Shown here piece by piece: positions 13,245 through 25,822 of a DNA stretch of 64,000 nt. This DNA comes from Chamaelirium japonicum (Eukaryota; Streptophyta; Magnoliopsida; Liliales; Melanthiaceae). Under the pieces are notes generated by a model. That model saw only the letters and a program-made list of their open reading frames with translations. It did no database searches and was not told the origin of the DNA. Position 1 is the stretch's first letter, and each line of letters opens with the position of its first letter. The stretch is taken from the NCBI GenBank assembly GCA_947650365.1, contig OX393552.1:24525444-24589443 (forward strand). Reading direction: 5' to 3'. The translations under genes were made by a program, and so were the position numbers.

Positions 13245-15620
13245 ATGTCAGATGAAGAAGGCACATCTCATAATATTAAAAAAGTGGAACATAATGATGT
13301 GTGGATCCCACAAGCTACTGAAGATTTTAAACTTAAAGTTGGGATACAATTTGAATCAGCAGATAAAGGTATGACTTTTTACATCAAATATGCTAAAGAA
13401 GGAGGGTTTGGTATTCAAAAGTCGTCTACATGTTACAACTATAATACGAAAGACTTGCAATATAAAAAGATTGCATGCGCAAAGCAAGGGAATCCGTCTT
13501 TAAAGATTAATCCATTAGAGTCTATTGTTAAAAGAAAAAAAAGTATTATACGAGAAGGCTGTGAAGCAATGCTACGAATTACAATAAATAAGAAAGATAA
13601 ATGGGTAATCACAAAAATTGAAAAGGACCATAGCCATCCTCTTGCATCGCCACATAAGGTTTATTTATTTTCATCTCATCGACAAGTTACTCCTACGAAA
13701 AAAAGATTGTTTAAAGAAGCAAAAGCGGCAAATATCAGTACCTCAAAAGCTGTGGCATTGTTTGGGATTCAAGCAAGAGGGTACAAAAACATTAACTGCA
13801 CAGAGAGAGATTCAAAATTTAGATTGTAAGAAAAAACAGGAAGAAAAGGAGTACGATGCGCAGAACTTGATAGATTATTTTACAACTGAAAAAGAAGACA
13901 ATTCGAGTTTTTTTTATACATATGAGAAATATAATGAAAACCAATTCACATATTGTTTTTTAGCTGATACAACCTATGAGAGAAACCAATACTCCATGAT
14001 ATTCGCACTATTCACTGGGATTAACCATTATGGGCAATCAACAATCTTTGGTACGGGTTTTCTAAAAAATAAAAAGACTGAGTCATTCAAATGGATATTT
14101 CAAAAGTTTTTAGAAGCTATGAGCAAAGAGCCAAATGTCATTATCACTGATCATGATCCGGCTATATGAGCTGCTATTAACTCAATTCTTCCACGATCCC
14201 GTCATAAGTTCTGCATATGATATATCATGAACAAAGTGACAGAAAAGCTAGGTGCAATTGCATATAATACTAATTTCATACAGCCTTTCAAAAACTGTAT
14301 TTGGGACACTGAAATAGTTGATGAAGTTGAAACAGGGTGATCAAAAGTGATTACAGAAAACTAATTTGAAGATAATAAGTGGTTGGCATCTCTATATGAT
14401 ATTCATTTCAAATAGATACCAGCATATTCGGAAGATATATTTATAGCAGGGTGTAGGACGACACAACGCAGTGAAAGTATGAATTATTTTTTCTCCAACT
14501 ATATTAGAAAGAAGAATACATTAGTCAAATTTTACACTAATTTTCAAATGGCAGTTAAGAAATTAAGGCACTGTGAATTGCAAGCTGATCATAGTTCGAT
14601 TAATAGCTACCCACAAATGAAAACATATTTCTTAATAGAAAAATAAATGGGAAAGATATACATACGGAATATATTCAATACCTTTCAAACTTAATTGATA
14701 GAGAACATGTACTATGGGGCTAATCCAACGATGCTTGATGAATGTTCCATCACTGATGTTGTGAAGAAAGAGGACTCAAGATCAAGGGAGGTATTGTATA
14801 TAAAAGAAAAAAATGAAACAATGTACAGTTGCAAGATGTTTGAAACTGGAGGGGTTACTTGCAAACACATATTATTAGTTCTAATATCATATTTTTTGAC
14901 TTCCTTACTAGATAAGTATATATTAAACAGATGAAAAATAATGACACTTGTTGATTATGTATTCGATGTTGACGGTATTGAACTTGATGGAGATTATAAT
15001 ATGATATCACAAGCATCTACAACTAATTGGTCCACTATCCTATCCAAATATATAAGTAAAGCAAAAGTATCACCTGAAATTGATTTTTTTTTTATGTAGC
15101 ATTAATTAATGTCTATGAAGGGATGGAAAAGATGTCACTAACTATGGATGGTGAACCAAGTCAAAACATCGCACCCAACTCAATTTCATCACAATTATCA
15201 GTTCGGTCACCTAATATTTTGAAAACTAAAGGCAGCGGAAAGCGAATGAAGGGAGAAAAGGAGATTTCAATGAAGCAAAGTAAATTGATGGATTGCCAAT
15301 GTCGTGGTTGTGGAAAACGAGGAGTGGATCATGACAAACATAATTGTCCTATGTTAAAACAAGGGTATAAAATTTTACTTTAACTTTTAATACTATTAAT
15401 TATTATGTTTAATCATATTTTTTTAATTATGTAGGAATAAGTTTTTTGACTCTCAAGCGTCAGTCAGAGATGTTTACCGAGAAGAATCTCCTATTGAAGG
15501 TACCATAATGAAGTAGAATTAGTTATTTACTATATGCAATATATGTGATTCATGACACATTATTATTACGTATTGTAGAGAATATAAATCTTGATTCTGA
15601 TAAATCATAATGGTGTAAGT
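13245..15620 (+). pseudogene. FAR1/FHY3-family (MULE transposase-derived) gene, decayed
   Basis: The ATG at 13,245 opens a 195-codon frame with a FAR1 DNA-binding (WRKY-GCM1-like) domain: FYIKYAKEGGF near the start, then CEAMLRI and HSHPLASP. After a frameshift near 13,790-13,830 comes the transposase core (FLADTTYERNQYSMIFALFTG, then FGTGFLKNKKTESFKWIF, then DHDPAI). The frame is then broken by stops at about 14,167, 14,218, 14,338 and 14,413, at places where Arg or Trp would be expected. GCRTTQRSESMNYFF (about 14,450-14,500) is typical of the family. A SWIM zinc finger follows (C-K-M-F near 14,830, C-K-H-I near 14,860). Next is a KGSGKRMKGEKE block, a CRGCGKRGVDHDKHNCP knuckle (15,300-15,350) and short exons near 15,435-15,502 and 15,580. 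FAR1 proteins are domesticated or active Mutator-like transposases. This copy cannot make a full protein. Confidence 0.85.
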
Positions 15621-15829
15621 TTGCTCGGCCACTTTGGTAGCAAAATGAAGTGAGTCAATGAATATCTGGTTGTGGTAAATTTTTCAATATTTGTTAGCTA
15701 ATATGATTAATCCTATTTTAGTTAGAGATTGCAAAGTTGGAATCCCTTTTTTTTTTTGCAAAGTTGGAGATTGCACTTGATAGTTGGTCTCTGTTGTGTC
15801 ATGTTGGAGATTTGTTTTTGAGATTGTCG
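15621..15829. other. Unassigned stretch after the FAR1-like pseudogene
   Basis: AT-rich. It includes a short repeat of gcaaagttggaatccc and gcaaagttggagattgc. No coding evidence. Confidence 0.3.
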
Positions 15830-16138
15830 ATGGAGAATTGTACAAGTAGCATTACTCCTCATCTATGTTAAATCACAGTGCAAATAGCATTACTCTATTC
15901 CAAACGGAGGTGATTTGATGTGCAAGTACATTATAGGAATATAATCCTCTGTTATGTTGCCTCAAAATGCCAGGTAACATCACTCTTCATCTATGTGAAA
16001 TCACAATGCAAGTAGCATTACTCAAAATGTCAAGTAGCATCACTCTTCATCTATGTTAAATCATAGTGCAAGTAGCATTACTCTTCATCTATGTTAAATC
16101 ACAGTGCAACTAGCATTACTCAAAATGTCAAATAGCAT
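15830..16138. repeat. Minisatellite (units of about 38-50 bp), left part
   Basis: Units built on agtagcattactcttcatct and atgttaaatcacagtgcaa recur at about 15,845, 15,985, 16,035 and 16,080. The same unit continues immediately beyond the retrotransposon nest at 52,897. The host array was therefore split by the insertion. Confidence 0.8.
16134..16138. repeat. Target-site duplication of the Tat element, left copy (AGCAT)
   Basis: agcat immediately before the LTR, matched by agcat at 52,897-52,901 after the 3' LTR. Confidence 0.75.
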
Positions 16139-16168
16139 TATAGACACACAAATTGTGTCTAACCCGGA

Positions 16169-16325
16169 CCCGACTCGCATGCACCAATGCGGAGGCCAAC
16201 CCGATGGGCACTCGAACCCGGACCCGACTCGCATGCACCAATACGGAGGCAAACCCGACATGCACTCGGACCCGGACCCGACTCGCATGCACCAATACGG
16301 AGGGAGACCCGACACGCAAATCGGA
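16169..16325. repeat. 54-bp tandem triplicate at the LTR start
   Basis: cccgactcgcatgcaccaat units begin at 16,169 and 16,223 and a third follows, giving 18-residue repeats in open frames on both strands. The same triplicate is present in the 3' LTR at about 50,676-50,830. It is LTR sequence, not a protein gene. Confidence 0.85.
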
Positions 16326-17219
16326 CCCGACCCACGCCAAACAAGGGACCGGGTGGGCCCATTCCCAAGTGGGGCCCACCCGGCCCCCCTATAGAAATCC
16401 GAACCCCTTAGGGGGGTGGCCGGCCATGCAAGAAAAGAAAGAAAAGAAAAAAAAAGAAGGAAAAGGAAGAAAGAAAGAAAAGAAAGGAAAGAAAAGAAAA
16501 GGAAAGAAAAGAAGAAAATGAAAACAAATACCGCTATGCGCGGGGGGAGATTGCGTATGACGTCTACATAAGTGTGGATCTGCGCCGATCCCTCGATCTG
16601 ACGGACAAGAAACGAAGCCGGGTCGCCATCGATATTATGTGCAAGATTCAAAATAAATTCAAAAATGATTGAGTCATAACTACTCCGCCAGAAAAGGAAA
16701 GCAAATAAAAGCTTATTCCCCTCATCAATGGATGAATAAATCTTGGGTAGTTATGGGAGAGATATTAAAGGGATTCAAATAAATCTTCTCATATCTCTCC
16801 CTTTCCCTCCTTCACCTATAAATAGAGGGGAAAGGGGAAGGCTCAAGGGGTCGAAGACAAAGAGAAGGCGAAGGAGCTCTGCAGAAGAAGAGACGCGCTC
16901 TTCATCGACCCAAGGCTTTACGAGGCACCGGCAAGCCTATCCCTTCGGGACCGGCTTAGTCCATTGAAAGCCCTCATCAAAGTGAAGACCCTTACACAAG
17001 AAGATCAAGCCTTTGGCTCCATGCACGAAGAAGAAAGCTCGGAGAAGAAGAACCCTTCGACTCTGAAGACGCCATAAGCAAACACCGAAGAAGAAGATCG
17101 GAGCGGCACCACCCCGTCGTCTCCAACAAGCCTTCAACTTTGATCAAGCCCAAAAGCCCAGAGAAGAAGATCGAAGTATCATCACCCCGTCGCCTTTGAC
17201 AAATGCCCGCTCTATCCAC

Positions 17220-17700
17220 GAAGAAGAAAGCTTGGAGAGGAACACCCGAAGCGTCGCTACACCCATCGTCTTCATGGCAAAGCCGATGCTATAACCGTCA
17301 CACGAAGATCGGTGCTACCCCTGTCATCTTCAAAGGAACCCTTCGACTCCGATCACGCCAAAGAAGCTGAAGAAGAAGAGAAGCAAAGTCGTTACTACAC
17401 CCGTCGTCTTCAAAGCAGAGTCATCGCTACACCTGTCATCTTCAAAGTAAAGCTGACGCTACAACCGTCGCTACAGAGCTGGTGCTACCCCCGCCGTCTT
17501 CAAAGGAACCCTTCGACTTCGATCACGCCAAAGAAGCCCGGAGAAGAAGAGAAGCAAAGTCATCGCTACACCCGTCATCTTTAAAGCAAAAGTCGATGCT
17601 ACAACCGCCGCACGAAGATCGGTGCCACCCTCACCGTTTTCAAAGGAACCCTTCGACTCCAATCATACCAAAGAAGCCCAGAGAAGAAGAGAAGTCGAGC
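17220..17700. repeat. Degenerate subrepeats in the 5' LTR
   Basis: Units combining cgtcttcaaaggaacccttc, gactccgatcacgccaaaga and agcccggagaagaagagaag recur four or so times. The corresponding block in the 3' LTR is at about 51,740-52,200. Confidence 0.75.
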
Positions 17701-18330
17701 CGACGCCTAAACCGTCGAGGAAGCCAGGAGCCTTGAAGAAGTAGCCACCACCATTCGAGAAGAAGATCGAGTCAACGCCGAAGCAAAAGCCAACGCAAGA
17801 AGCCAAAGCAAAAGCCATGGTAAAGCTTGCGCCAAAGCAACGCAAGTGCCAAAGCCAAGTAACTACGTCGAACACGAGCAAAGTACAACACGTTCTAGCC
17901 GATACGATGCAAAATCCGGAATAACTAAAGCATCGCAAGCCTCTACCCGTCTACGTTCAAGCGCAAGCGCCAAAGCAAAGCAAAAGCCAAAGCCAACCCA
18001 AAGCCGAAAGACTAAGCCAAAGCCGACGCCAAAAGCACGATCGACGCCGCGAACTGACGATCAAGGACGCCAAGGTCTAGCAAAGATTGAGGAAGACACG
18101 AAGACCGAGGAGTGACGCCGAAAATCCCTAGCCGAGAAAGCACGAAGTACGGAAGGGACAAAAGCAATGGCGGATATTCCTTAGCCTCTCAAAGAAACCT
18201 TACCCTGTAAAGACCTATGTCCTGGGCAACCCCTTCAGAGCTCTCGCACGAATATCACATGGAGACGCGGATCAAAGGAACCCTCCAAAGGATCTCTCCC
18301 ACAATCTCCTGATCGAATATTCGTCGTACC

Positions 18331-18510
18331 TAGGGCTGGGACTTGGTCCGGACGAACCCGAGTAACCCGACCAAATTATGAATTTGGACAATCACGGGCA
18401 ACAATATTTGAGAATTTGGACGGGTATGGGCAAATTTTTTTTGTCCGAATTTGAATTTGGGCGAACATGGTCACCCATATGACCAACCCGAGTAACCCGA
18501 AGAACCCGAG

Positions 18511-18582
<72 letters not shown>

Positions 18583-18931
18583 TAATAATAAAGAGAGAGG
18601 GATTAAGAGGAATGCACATGTCCTCTACAATAAAGTTAAACTTGTAATATTCTTCATTGCACGGTTGAGACCAAAATTTTTTTGGCTCAAGTAAGAGGAA
18701 GCTCCATATTGATTGGTGTAAATTTTAGATTGGGCGTATCTCTATTTTTTAGTGAACGGTCCGGACGAACCCGAGCAACCCGAGGAACCCTATGAACTTC
18801 CATGGTCCAAACACGGGCAAACTCTCTACAAGTTCCCCGGGCAACTCGGGCAATTTGGGCAAATGCAATGTAACTTGGTCCAAACACGGTCAGACCTCCA
18901 AACCCGACCAACCCGACCATGTCCACGCCTA
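18331..18931. mobile_element. hAT-type MITE inserted in the 5' LTR, 8-bp target duplication
   Basis: A perfect 8-bp repeat gtcgtacc flanks it at 18,323-18,330 and 18,932-18,939. The 3' LTR has a single copy of this site (gtcgcacc) and no insert, which proves insertion into the LTR. The ends tagggctgggacttgg and ..ccatgtccacgccta form an imperfect inverted repeat. The interior has gaacccgagtaacccga repeats and a (TA)n array at 18,513-18,576. Confidence 0.88.
18513..18576. repeat. (TA)n microsatellite inside the hAT MITE
   Basis: About 64 bp of uninterrupted AT/TA followed by (TAA)n. Confidence 0.95.
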
Positions 18932-19031
18932 GTCGTACCCGGCTCACCACCCCCAAGTCCAAGGGTCGCGGCCTCTGTAATCTTCGTGTGTTCGCAATAA
19001 AGACGACTCAGATCTTTTTTCTACGTATATA

Positions 19032-19056
19032 GATTTCTGGCACGTCCGGTGGGACC
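19032..19056 (+). promoter_or_regulatory. Primer-binding-site region of the Tat element
   Basis: Directly after the LTR lies gatttctggcacgtccggtg. Tat elements usually have TTTCTGGCGCC.. here, so this looks like a mutated primer site. The exact tRNA cannot be read from the altered sequence. Confidence 0.5.
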
Positions 19057-19103
19057 TCCTCTCCTTTCATCCGTACGTCTGAAGGAGTTGCTTCAAGTTC
19101 GCC

Positions 19104-20990
19104 ATGGCCGGGACAAACAACGATGTGTTTGCTCCAAGCCTTTCCCCCATCGCCGAGTCTCCATTACTCTGACACGGTGATCCAACAAACCCGGAGAGTG
19201 ATGTTCCCTCGATAGTACGTGTCTACACTTGGTGTACTCGAACCCTTGCGGATGTCTTCATACTAGAAACTACTGCCGAAGATGCTCGCCAAAGCGCCAA
19301 CGAGGCCTTGGTGCATGAAGAAACGAGCCTCGATCCTGAAATCCATGTCCAGAAGTTTGGGGAGGACCAACCCTAACCCCGAGCCTGTTTGGGTTCTCCA
19401 ATAAATATTGCACCTCCTCTGCAGGGGGCAAACATCCGTCATCAACCAGAAGCGAGTTGGCGCAACTACGTCTCCGACGATGACGGCGAGGATGCAGGCA
19501 TGCAACATTAAAACGTTCTCCGTCATTATCCTCCATCCGTTCTTCAGCTTCAAGTTATGCAAATGGGCGAACATATGGCGCAGATTACTCGACTGATGAA
19601 GGAGAAGGACCGTCACATCAATACCTTGCTTCAAAGACTAAGTGCGAGGGATGCTATAGCGTTTAGCCAACCTCCTGCTTCTCCAATAGCCACTCCAGCT
19701 CCGTCTTCAACTCCCGCTCCTGAGAGGTTGTCCCGACAGTTCTAGTGACTACTCCAGTACTTTCCTCAGCTCCCGTCCCGACGGAAGTCATCTCTCCAGT
19801 ACCAGGCTCGGTGGCTACACAACCTCCAGCGACAGCAACAATTAATACCCAGCAAATACAAGCGTTGGTGACCGACATGATGCATTCCCACGGCGGTAGT
19901 CTTCATCCGATCACGACGGCATACTCAAAGCCTTACACTGTGAGTATCCAGCAACTCGTTTCCCGATCGGGTTCCAGCCACAAAAATTCCAGTACTTCAA
20001 CGGGAAGGGAAATCCACGGCAGCACGTTGCTCACTTCATCGAAACCTGCAATAATGCCGGTACATACGGCGACGAGATGGTGAAGCAGTTCGTTTGTACC
20101 CTCAAGGGTAATGCGTTCGACTGGTATGTTGATCTTCCCCCAGGATCTATTGACAGCTGGGATCAAATGGAGAGGGAGTTGCTCAACCGCTTCTACAGCA
20201 CCAGACGCATCGTCAGCATGATCGAACTTACTACCATCAAGCAAAGGAAGGATAAGCTGGTGATCGACTACATCGACCGATGGAGGAACCTCACACTGAA
20301 TTCACGAGACCACTTATCTGAAGACTCGACCATCAAGATGTGCACCCAAGGCATGCACTAGGGCCTGCTCTACATCCTCAAAGGGATCAAGCCTCGGTCC
20401 TTCGAAGAACTCGTAACTCAGGCTCACGATATGGAGTTCAGCCTAGCAAATCGCGGAGACTCAAAAAGTAAGGACTTCCTGAAGGTAGAGAAGAAGGACA
20501 AACCGCCGGCACCAAAACCGAAACAAGTCAATGTTGCCGACGTCACTTCGACCACCAAGCCGCTCAAGATTGGTGGCAAGCCGAAACAAAGAAAAGGAGT
20601 CGCCATACCGCCGCCTCCGCCGCAAAGACAAAGGATGACTCTCAAGGAGCTTGAAGCAAAAGAGTACCCCTACCCGGACTCGAAAGTCTCCTTCATGTTC
20701 GACCAATTGCTACAAGATAAGATGATCGAGCTTCCTCCCTCAAAGAGACCCGAGCAAATGCATCGCGTGGGTCTCTCTTCTGCTAATACCACCGAGTGGT
20801 TAGTCATCCCATCGAAAGATGCTTCGTCTTCAAAGAAAGAATCATGGTGCTCGCACAGCAAGGGAAGATAGAGATCGACTCCAGGGAGGTCGCTACAGCC
20901 AACATGACGTCCATCACCTTCGGATCCTTTCTGTTGGTACTCGTTGCTGTACAATATGGAATGCCCAAATTGCGCGTCAATTGTTAAAGG
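19104..20990 (+). pseudogene. Tat element gag region (decayed)
   Basis: A probable start at 19,104 (ATGGCCGGGACAAACAAC) is followed by broken frames. The core is at about 20,060-20,420: FVCTLKGNAFDWYVDLP, then LLNRFYSTRR, then IDYIDRWRNLTLNSRD, which is the Retrotrans_gag capsid domain of plant Ty3/gypsy elements. A TAG stop at 20,359-20,361 interrupts it. The frame continues as a Lys/Pro-rich stretch (20,431-20,870) with KEYPYPDSKVSFMFDQLLQ, a segment common in Tat gag C-termini. Gag would package the RNA in particles. Stops and shifts rule out function. Confidence 0.85.
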
Positions 20991-21764
20991 CCGATCGCAA
21001 AGTCAGCTTCACAACCGAAGGTCTCGAAGCGATGACAACGCGCCCTTGTGCTCGCTAAGGAGGAAATGACATTGCCCCAGAGGCAACTGTCGCTCATGTC
21101 AGCACCTCTCCCAAGCAAAGCAGCATCCCAACGTGCGCTCTAAAAGAGATACGAGCAAGGAGATCCAGAAGTCAGTCTGCTGGGCCAGCCTTTGGGCAAG
21201 TTTGACTATTACGTCCTCTACTCAAAGCCTCTATTTGTTTCGATCGAACAAATCAAGCCCTCCGGCTGGGGGTTGGAAGACGAGCCAGCAGAGCCTCCGA
21301 AAGAACAAGTTTCTCCGACCAATAAGGAACCAATAACTGCTGCTCCTGATCATCACCTTAGCAGAGGAGAATCCACCGACTAAGAGGCATGGGTCATGCT
21401 ACCCCAGATACGAAGGCCACGGCAAGCAAGGCAATATAAGCAAGACCGAGTGATAAGGAGACTTCCCGAACGAAGAACTTACAAGAAGAAAAGCAAGGTT
21501 CCAAGAAGAAAGGCATTTAAAGTGCCGCCGGCAAACCTAGACGATCTCCTCCAGCAAAGCTTCCCGGAACTAGCAACGTTGCAAGAATTCTTCCTCGATC
21601 ACTTCCTCCCAGCCGATCAGCACATCAGAGTCTCCTGTTGCATGGTCGAAGTTCATAAAATAACATAAGGAAAAGATGAAATCGAGACTTCTAAAGAAAG
21701 CAACTCCACCGATGAGAGGGATGACTCCGACAAAGAAGGCACTGCCTCTCACGATGAGGTAATC

Positions 21765-22451
21765 TTGTACTTACCGCTAGTAGAAGCTTTGCACCTTTCG
21801 AAGAAAGCTCACCTAGCAATAGCTGCAGCCTTAGCAGACCCATATAGCTACAAGAAGAAAAGGAAGGAAGGTGAGAAGGGCAAGACTGTGGCCTCGTGCG
21901 ATGCGACGATAACCTTTTCAGATGAAGACTTGCAACTCGGAGCACGATTACACAACCGGCCCATCTACGTCTCGGGATACATCAAGGAGAAGCTGGTAAA
22001 TCAGATCCTGTTAGACTGTGGCTCTACCGTCAACATCATGCATATCCAAACGATACGACAACTCGGCATCACCATTGACTAGCTCTCACACAGCCAACTA
22101 GTCATTCAAGGGTTCAACCAGGGTGGGCAGTCCACCATCAGAATCATCCATCTGAAGCTTTCAATCAGCCCGCTCGACGCAACAGTCCTCTTTCACATCA
22201 TTGATTGTCAGACGTCGTATCGCCTCCTATTGGGAAGACCATGGCTACATAAGAACGGCGTCGTAGTATCCACCTGGCACCAGTGCCTCAAGCATTACGA
22301 GGAAGGTATGGAGAAGTGCATCATCGTTGATGATAAACCATTCAATGAAGCCGAAGCACACCTTACTGACACCAAGTTCTACCAGGCGAAAGACCTTGTA
22401 GCAGAAGCCCTTCAGCCAAAGCTCCTAGAACCCGAAAGGCTGAAGAAGTAA
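21765..22451 (+). pseudogene. Tat element protease region (decayed)
   Basis: In one frame, VNQILLDCGSTVNIMHIQT (about 21,995-22,055) is the aspartic protease active-site region; most Tat copies have DSGS where this has DCGS. After a TAG at 22,080-22,082 comes LLLGRPWLHKNGVVVSTWHQ (about 22,225-22,285), the second conserved protease segment. It would have cut the Gag-Pol polyprotein. Confidence 0.8.
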
Positions 22452-23539
22452 ACCGAGATAAGGCTCCTTTACCTGCAAATCCGATGCAACCTTCCGACAA
22501 GGCATACTCGAAGTCAAGAAAGCACCAAAATCAAGACAGAGGATGCGCATCAGCTCCAAGCCGAGATCCATGCAACATACTCTGTTGCCCGTCCAAGCGA
22601 TGCCAGTCCTGCGCCTCGCGCCTCAATGGCTTTGCAAACCTGAGCGACCACCTTCTACTTCGACAAGAGAGTCGGTCCTGCCATTATCGGAGGCCAATGT
22701 CATCACTCTGTAAGAAATGACGTTGCCGTTACCTAGTCTGACGCAAGCTTTGAACCCGATCGGACCTGGCGGATCTACCGACATCAATCGACTCGAATTC
22801 AAGTCAAAAGGGAGTTGGGGGCAAAACACCGCCAAATTGCTGTTCAAAGCCGGCTACAACAAAGAAAGCGCTATGCAAATAGGTACACTTCCCCCAGCGG
22901 CAACGTCGTATGGGATGACCAGGACTCAAGCTTGTTTGTTTCAAAGTGGCGAACAAATTCTCCCGAACCACCGAGGCATCAGCTCCTGTCAAACTTCGAT
23001 GGTCATCAAGATTGCAATGAAGAAGACCTTCAATTCCAACTACATTGAGGTAAAGATGGTAGATAAAGCAGCTGAAGGATCGACAATCTCCGATGCACGC
23101 TCCACCTACGTTGGCCGTCCCGATAGTAAAAGAAGATGGCGACGAGCTCGATGTCAAGCCATACTCCAGAAGTAAAACAAAAGCAATCAAAGCCGGATGA
23201 ATCTAAAGCATACATCCGTGTTCGAAAGGCTTGGGTCAATATAGCAACCAAAGAAGAGGTCGGTGTTCGACTATTTGGAAATGTCAGTCGAGGACGTCGT
23301 TTCAACACCCGCCCACCCTCCCATGGCGGCCGTCAATCATATCTCCGTTATCGAAACTGACAACGGTGATACTTCTACTTCGGATAATGAGTTGCAAGAT
23401 GCCCTGCCGGTCCTCGAAGAAAGGGGGTAGTCCACCGTTGATGACTTGAAGGAAATTAACTTGGGCACAGAAACGGAGCCTTGGCCTACATTCGTCAGCA
23501 CACTCTTGACTCTTGAAGAAGAAGCTGCATACATCAAAC
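22452..23539 (+). pseudogene. Protease-RT linker of the Tat element (decayed)
   Basis: Open frames are short and in changing registers. The DNA is coding-like in composition but no conserved domain is visible until the RT at about 23,540. It belongs to the Tat polyprotein by position. Confidence 0.6.
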
Positions 23540-25399
23540 TGCTCAAAGAATATAAAGATGTCTCCGCATGGTCCTATAAGGAGATACCGGGTCTCGATCC
23601 TAAAATCGCAGTGCACTAGCTCAGCGTAAAACACGGAACTAGCACCATCAAGCAAGAACAAAGATGCTATCGGCCGGAACTGGTACCCCAAATAGAAGGC
23701 GAAGTAAACAAGCTAATCGAAGCCGGCTTCATCCGAGAGGTCAAGTACCCGATATGGATCTCCAGTGTCATCCCAGTCAAAAAGAAGAATGGCCAAATCA
23801 GAGTGTGTGTGGACTTCAGAGACTTTAACAACGCATGTCCAAAGGATGACTTCCCATTGCGAATCACAGAGCTAATGGTGGACGCAATGACAGGCCACGA
23901 GGTGCTAACTTTCATGGATGGATCCTTAGGCTACAACCAGATCCGGATGGCACACAAAGACGAAGAGCTCACAGCATTCCTAATACCAAAGGGAATCTAC
24001 TGCTACAAAGTTATGCCATTCGGCTTGAAAAACGCAAAAGCCACCTACCAACGAACCATGTAGAGAATCTTCGATGATATTCTTCATCAAAACATGGAGT
24101 GCTATATCGATGACCTTATTGTAAAATCTAAAAAGAAGACAACGCATCTGCAAGACCTCGAGCTGATCTTCAAACGGCTTTGAAGATACCAACTCTGTAT
24201 GAATCCACTCAAGTATGCATTCAAAGTCCCCTCAGGCAAATTCCTTAGCTTCGTCGTACTACATCGAGGCATTGAGATAGATCAATCCAAAATTGATGCT
24301 ATCATCAATATGCCCGCACCAAAGACAGTGCGAGACCTCAAAAGTCTCCAAGGGCATCTGGCGTATATCCGAAGATTCATCGCCAACCTAACTGCGAAGT
24401 GTCATCCATTCAGTCGTCTCATGAAGAAAGGAGCGCCGTTCAAATGGGATGATGCTTGCTAAGAAGCTCTCCAAAATATCAAAGGCTATCTACTGAAGCC
24501 GTCAGTTCAAGGAAGGTCGTTAATCCTCTACATTAGCACCCAGGAGCAATCCTTGGGGGCACTCCTGGCTCAAGACAATGAGCTAGGCAAGGAGATGGCA
24601 TGCTACTACTTGAGTCGCACTCTCGTCGGTGCAGAGTTAAACTACTCTCCAATCGAGAAGGTCTGCCTGGCGCTCATCTTTGCTACAAAGAAGCTACGAC
24701 ACTATATGCTGGCCCACACTGTCAAACTCATCTCAAAGGTCGACCCCCTCAAATACATCATGTCAAAGCCAGTGATCTCCGGATGTCTGGCAAAGTGGGC
24801 ACTACTACTCCTTGAGTTCGACATCACCTTCATGCCATAGAAGACAATCAAAGGGCAAGCTCTCGCGGACTTCCTCGTAGAATATCCCCTCTTGGCAGAA
24901 TAGAAACTATCAGAAGATCTCCTAGACGAAGAAGTGTTCTCCATCGACATCGCCCCCTCCTGGAAGATGTTCTTTAAAGGCGCAGCAATACAAGACATAG
25001 CCGGAGCAGGGGTAATCTTCATCACTCCAAATGACGAGATACTCCCCTTTTTTGTTTCTACTATCGGAACCGTGCTCCAAAAACATGGCAGAATATCAAG
25101 CTCTACTCATCGGCCTCGAACTCGCCAACGATATGAAGCTTCAGGGACTCGAGATTTTCGATGACTCTCAGCTCGTCATCTAGCAAGTCTTGGAGGCATA
25201 CGAAGTCAACAAAGAAGACCTAGTGCCATTGCATGCGCGAGCTTCGGAACTCCTCGGCAAACTTGAGGCTGTTTCTATTCAGTATGTCTCCAGAAACCTC
25301 AACCAACAGGCCGACGCACTCGCAAACTTGGCGGCTACACTCCCGTTTCCAGAAGAATGCCAGCTCGTCGTCACCATCTGCAGAAGAATAGTGCTCACC
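23540..25399 (+). pseudogene. Tat element reverse transcriptase, RNase H and second RNase H (decayed)
   Basis: RT motifs in order: FIREVKYPIWISSVIPVKKK, RVCVDFRDFNNACPKDDFPL, FMDGSLGYNQI, VMPFGLKNA and CYIDDLIVKS with the catalytic YIDD kept. RNase H follows (ALLAQDNELGKE, CYYLSRTLVGAELNYSPIEK). A second RNase H domain starts near 24,940 (WKMFFKGAA, where Asp is expected in place of Lys) and ends with QYVSRNLNQQADALANLAATL (25,280-25,340). In-frame stops lie at 23,617, 24,061, 24,181, 24,460, 24,838, 24,901 and 25,181; most are one C-to-T or G-to-A change from Gln, Arg or Trp. The frame is cut at 25,399 by the next element. Confidence 0.9.
25395..25399. repeat. Target-site duplication of the gag-only element, left copy (TCACC)
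   Basis: tcacc here and tcact at 37,280-37,284 differ by one base. Confidence 0.7.
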
Positions 25400-25743
25400 T
25401 GTAACGATCGGCATTCCAGACTGTTTTGCCCAAAACAAACCAGTTCTATATAATATTATTTTAATATATAGGCGGTGATATTTTCAGTTGTGCTTGAACG
25501 GGACCAGGCAGTGGGTCCCGGGTGCAAGTCGCAGGGCTGCAACTGAGGTGTAGTCACATGAGCTAATGAGCACGCGTATCGATGCTTGACGCGATTGTTT
25601 ATATATATAATATAATAATAAAAAGTGCCTAGTGGCGAGTCAGTCGAACCCGACGCGGTTCGCGAGCCAGCGCGACTCGATGTGAGTCGAGTAAGAATCG
25701 GGGCGAGTCAGGCTCGGTGCGAGTCGAGCTCGACCGGTGATAG

Positions 25744-25822
<79 letters not shown>

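Larger units (their letters stand above)
16139..19031 (+). repeat. 5' LTR of the Tat element (interrupted by a hAT MITE)
   Basis: Starts tatagacacacaaattgtg (TG of the terminus changed to TA; the 3' LTR reads tgtagacacac) and ends ctacgtatata where the 3' LTR reads ctgcgcatgca. Both copies share a 54-bp triplicate near the start (gcatgcaccaatgcggagg), a tataaataga promoter-like block at about 16,816, CT/GA-rich subrepeats and a gcaaaagccaaagcc tract near the end. It is longer than the 3' LTR because of the MITE. Confidence 0.9.

Noticed and set aside
16104-16521. 18-residue repeat ORFs on both strands that look like a repeat protein
   Set aside because: Explained by the 54-bp triplicate at the LTR start, also present at 50.7 kb.
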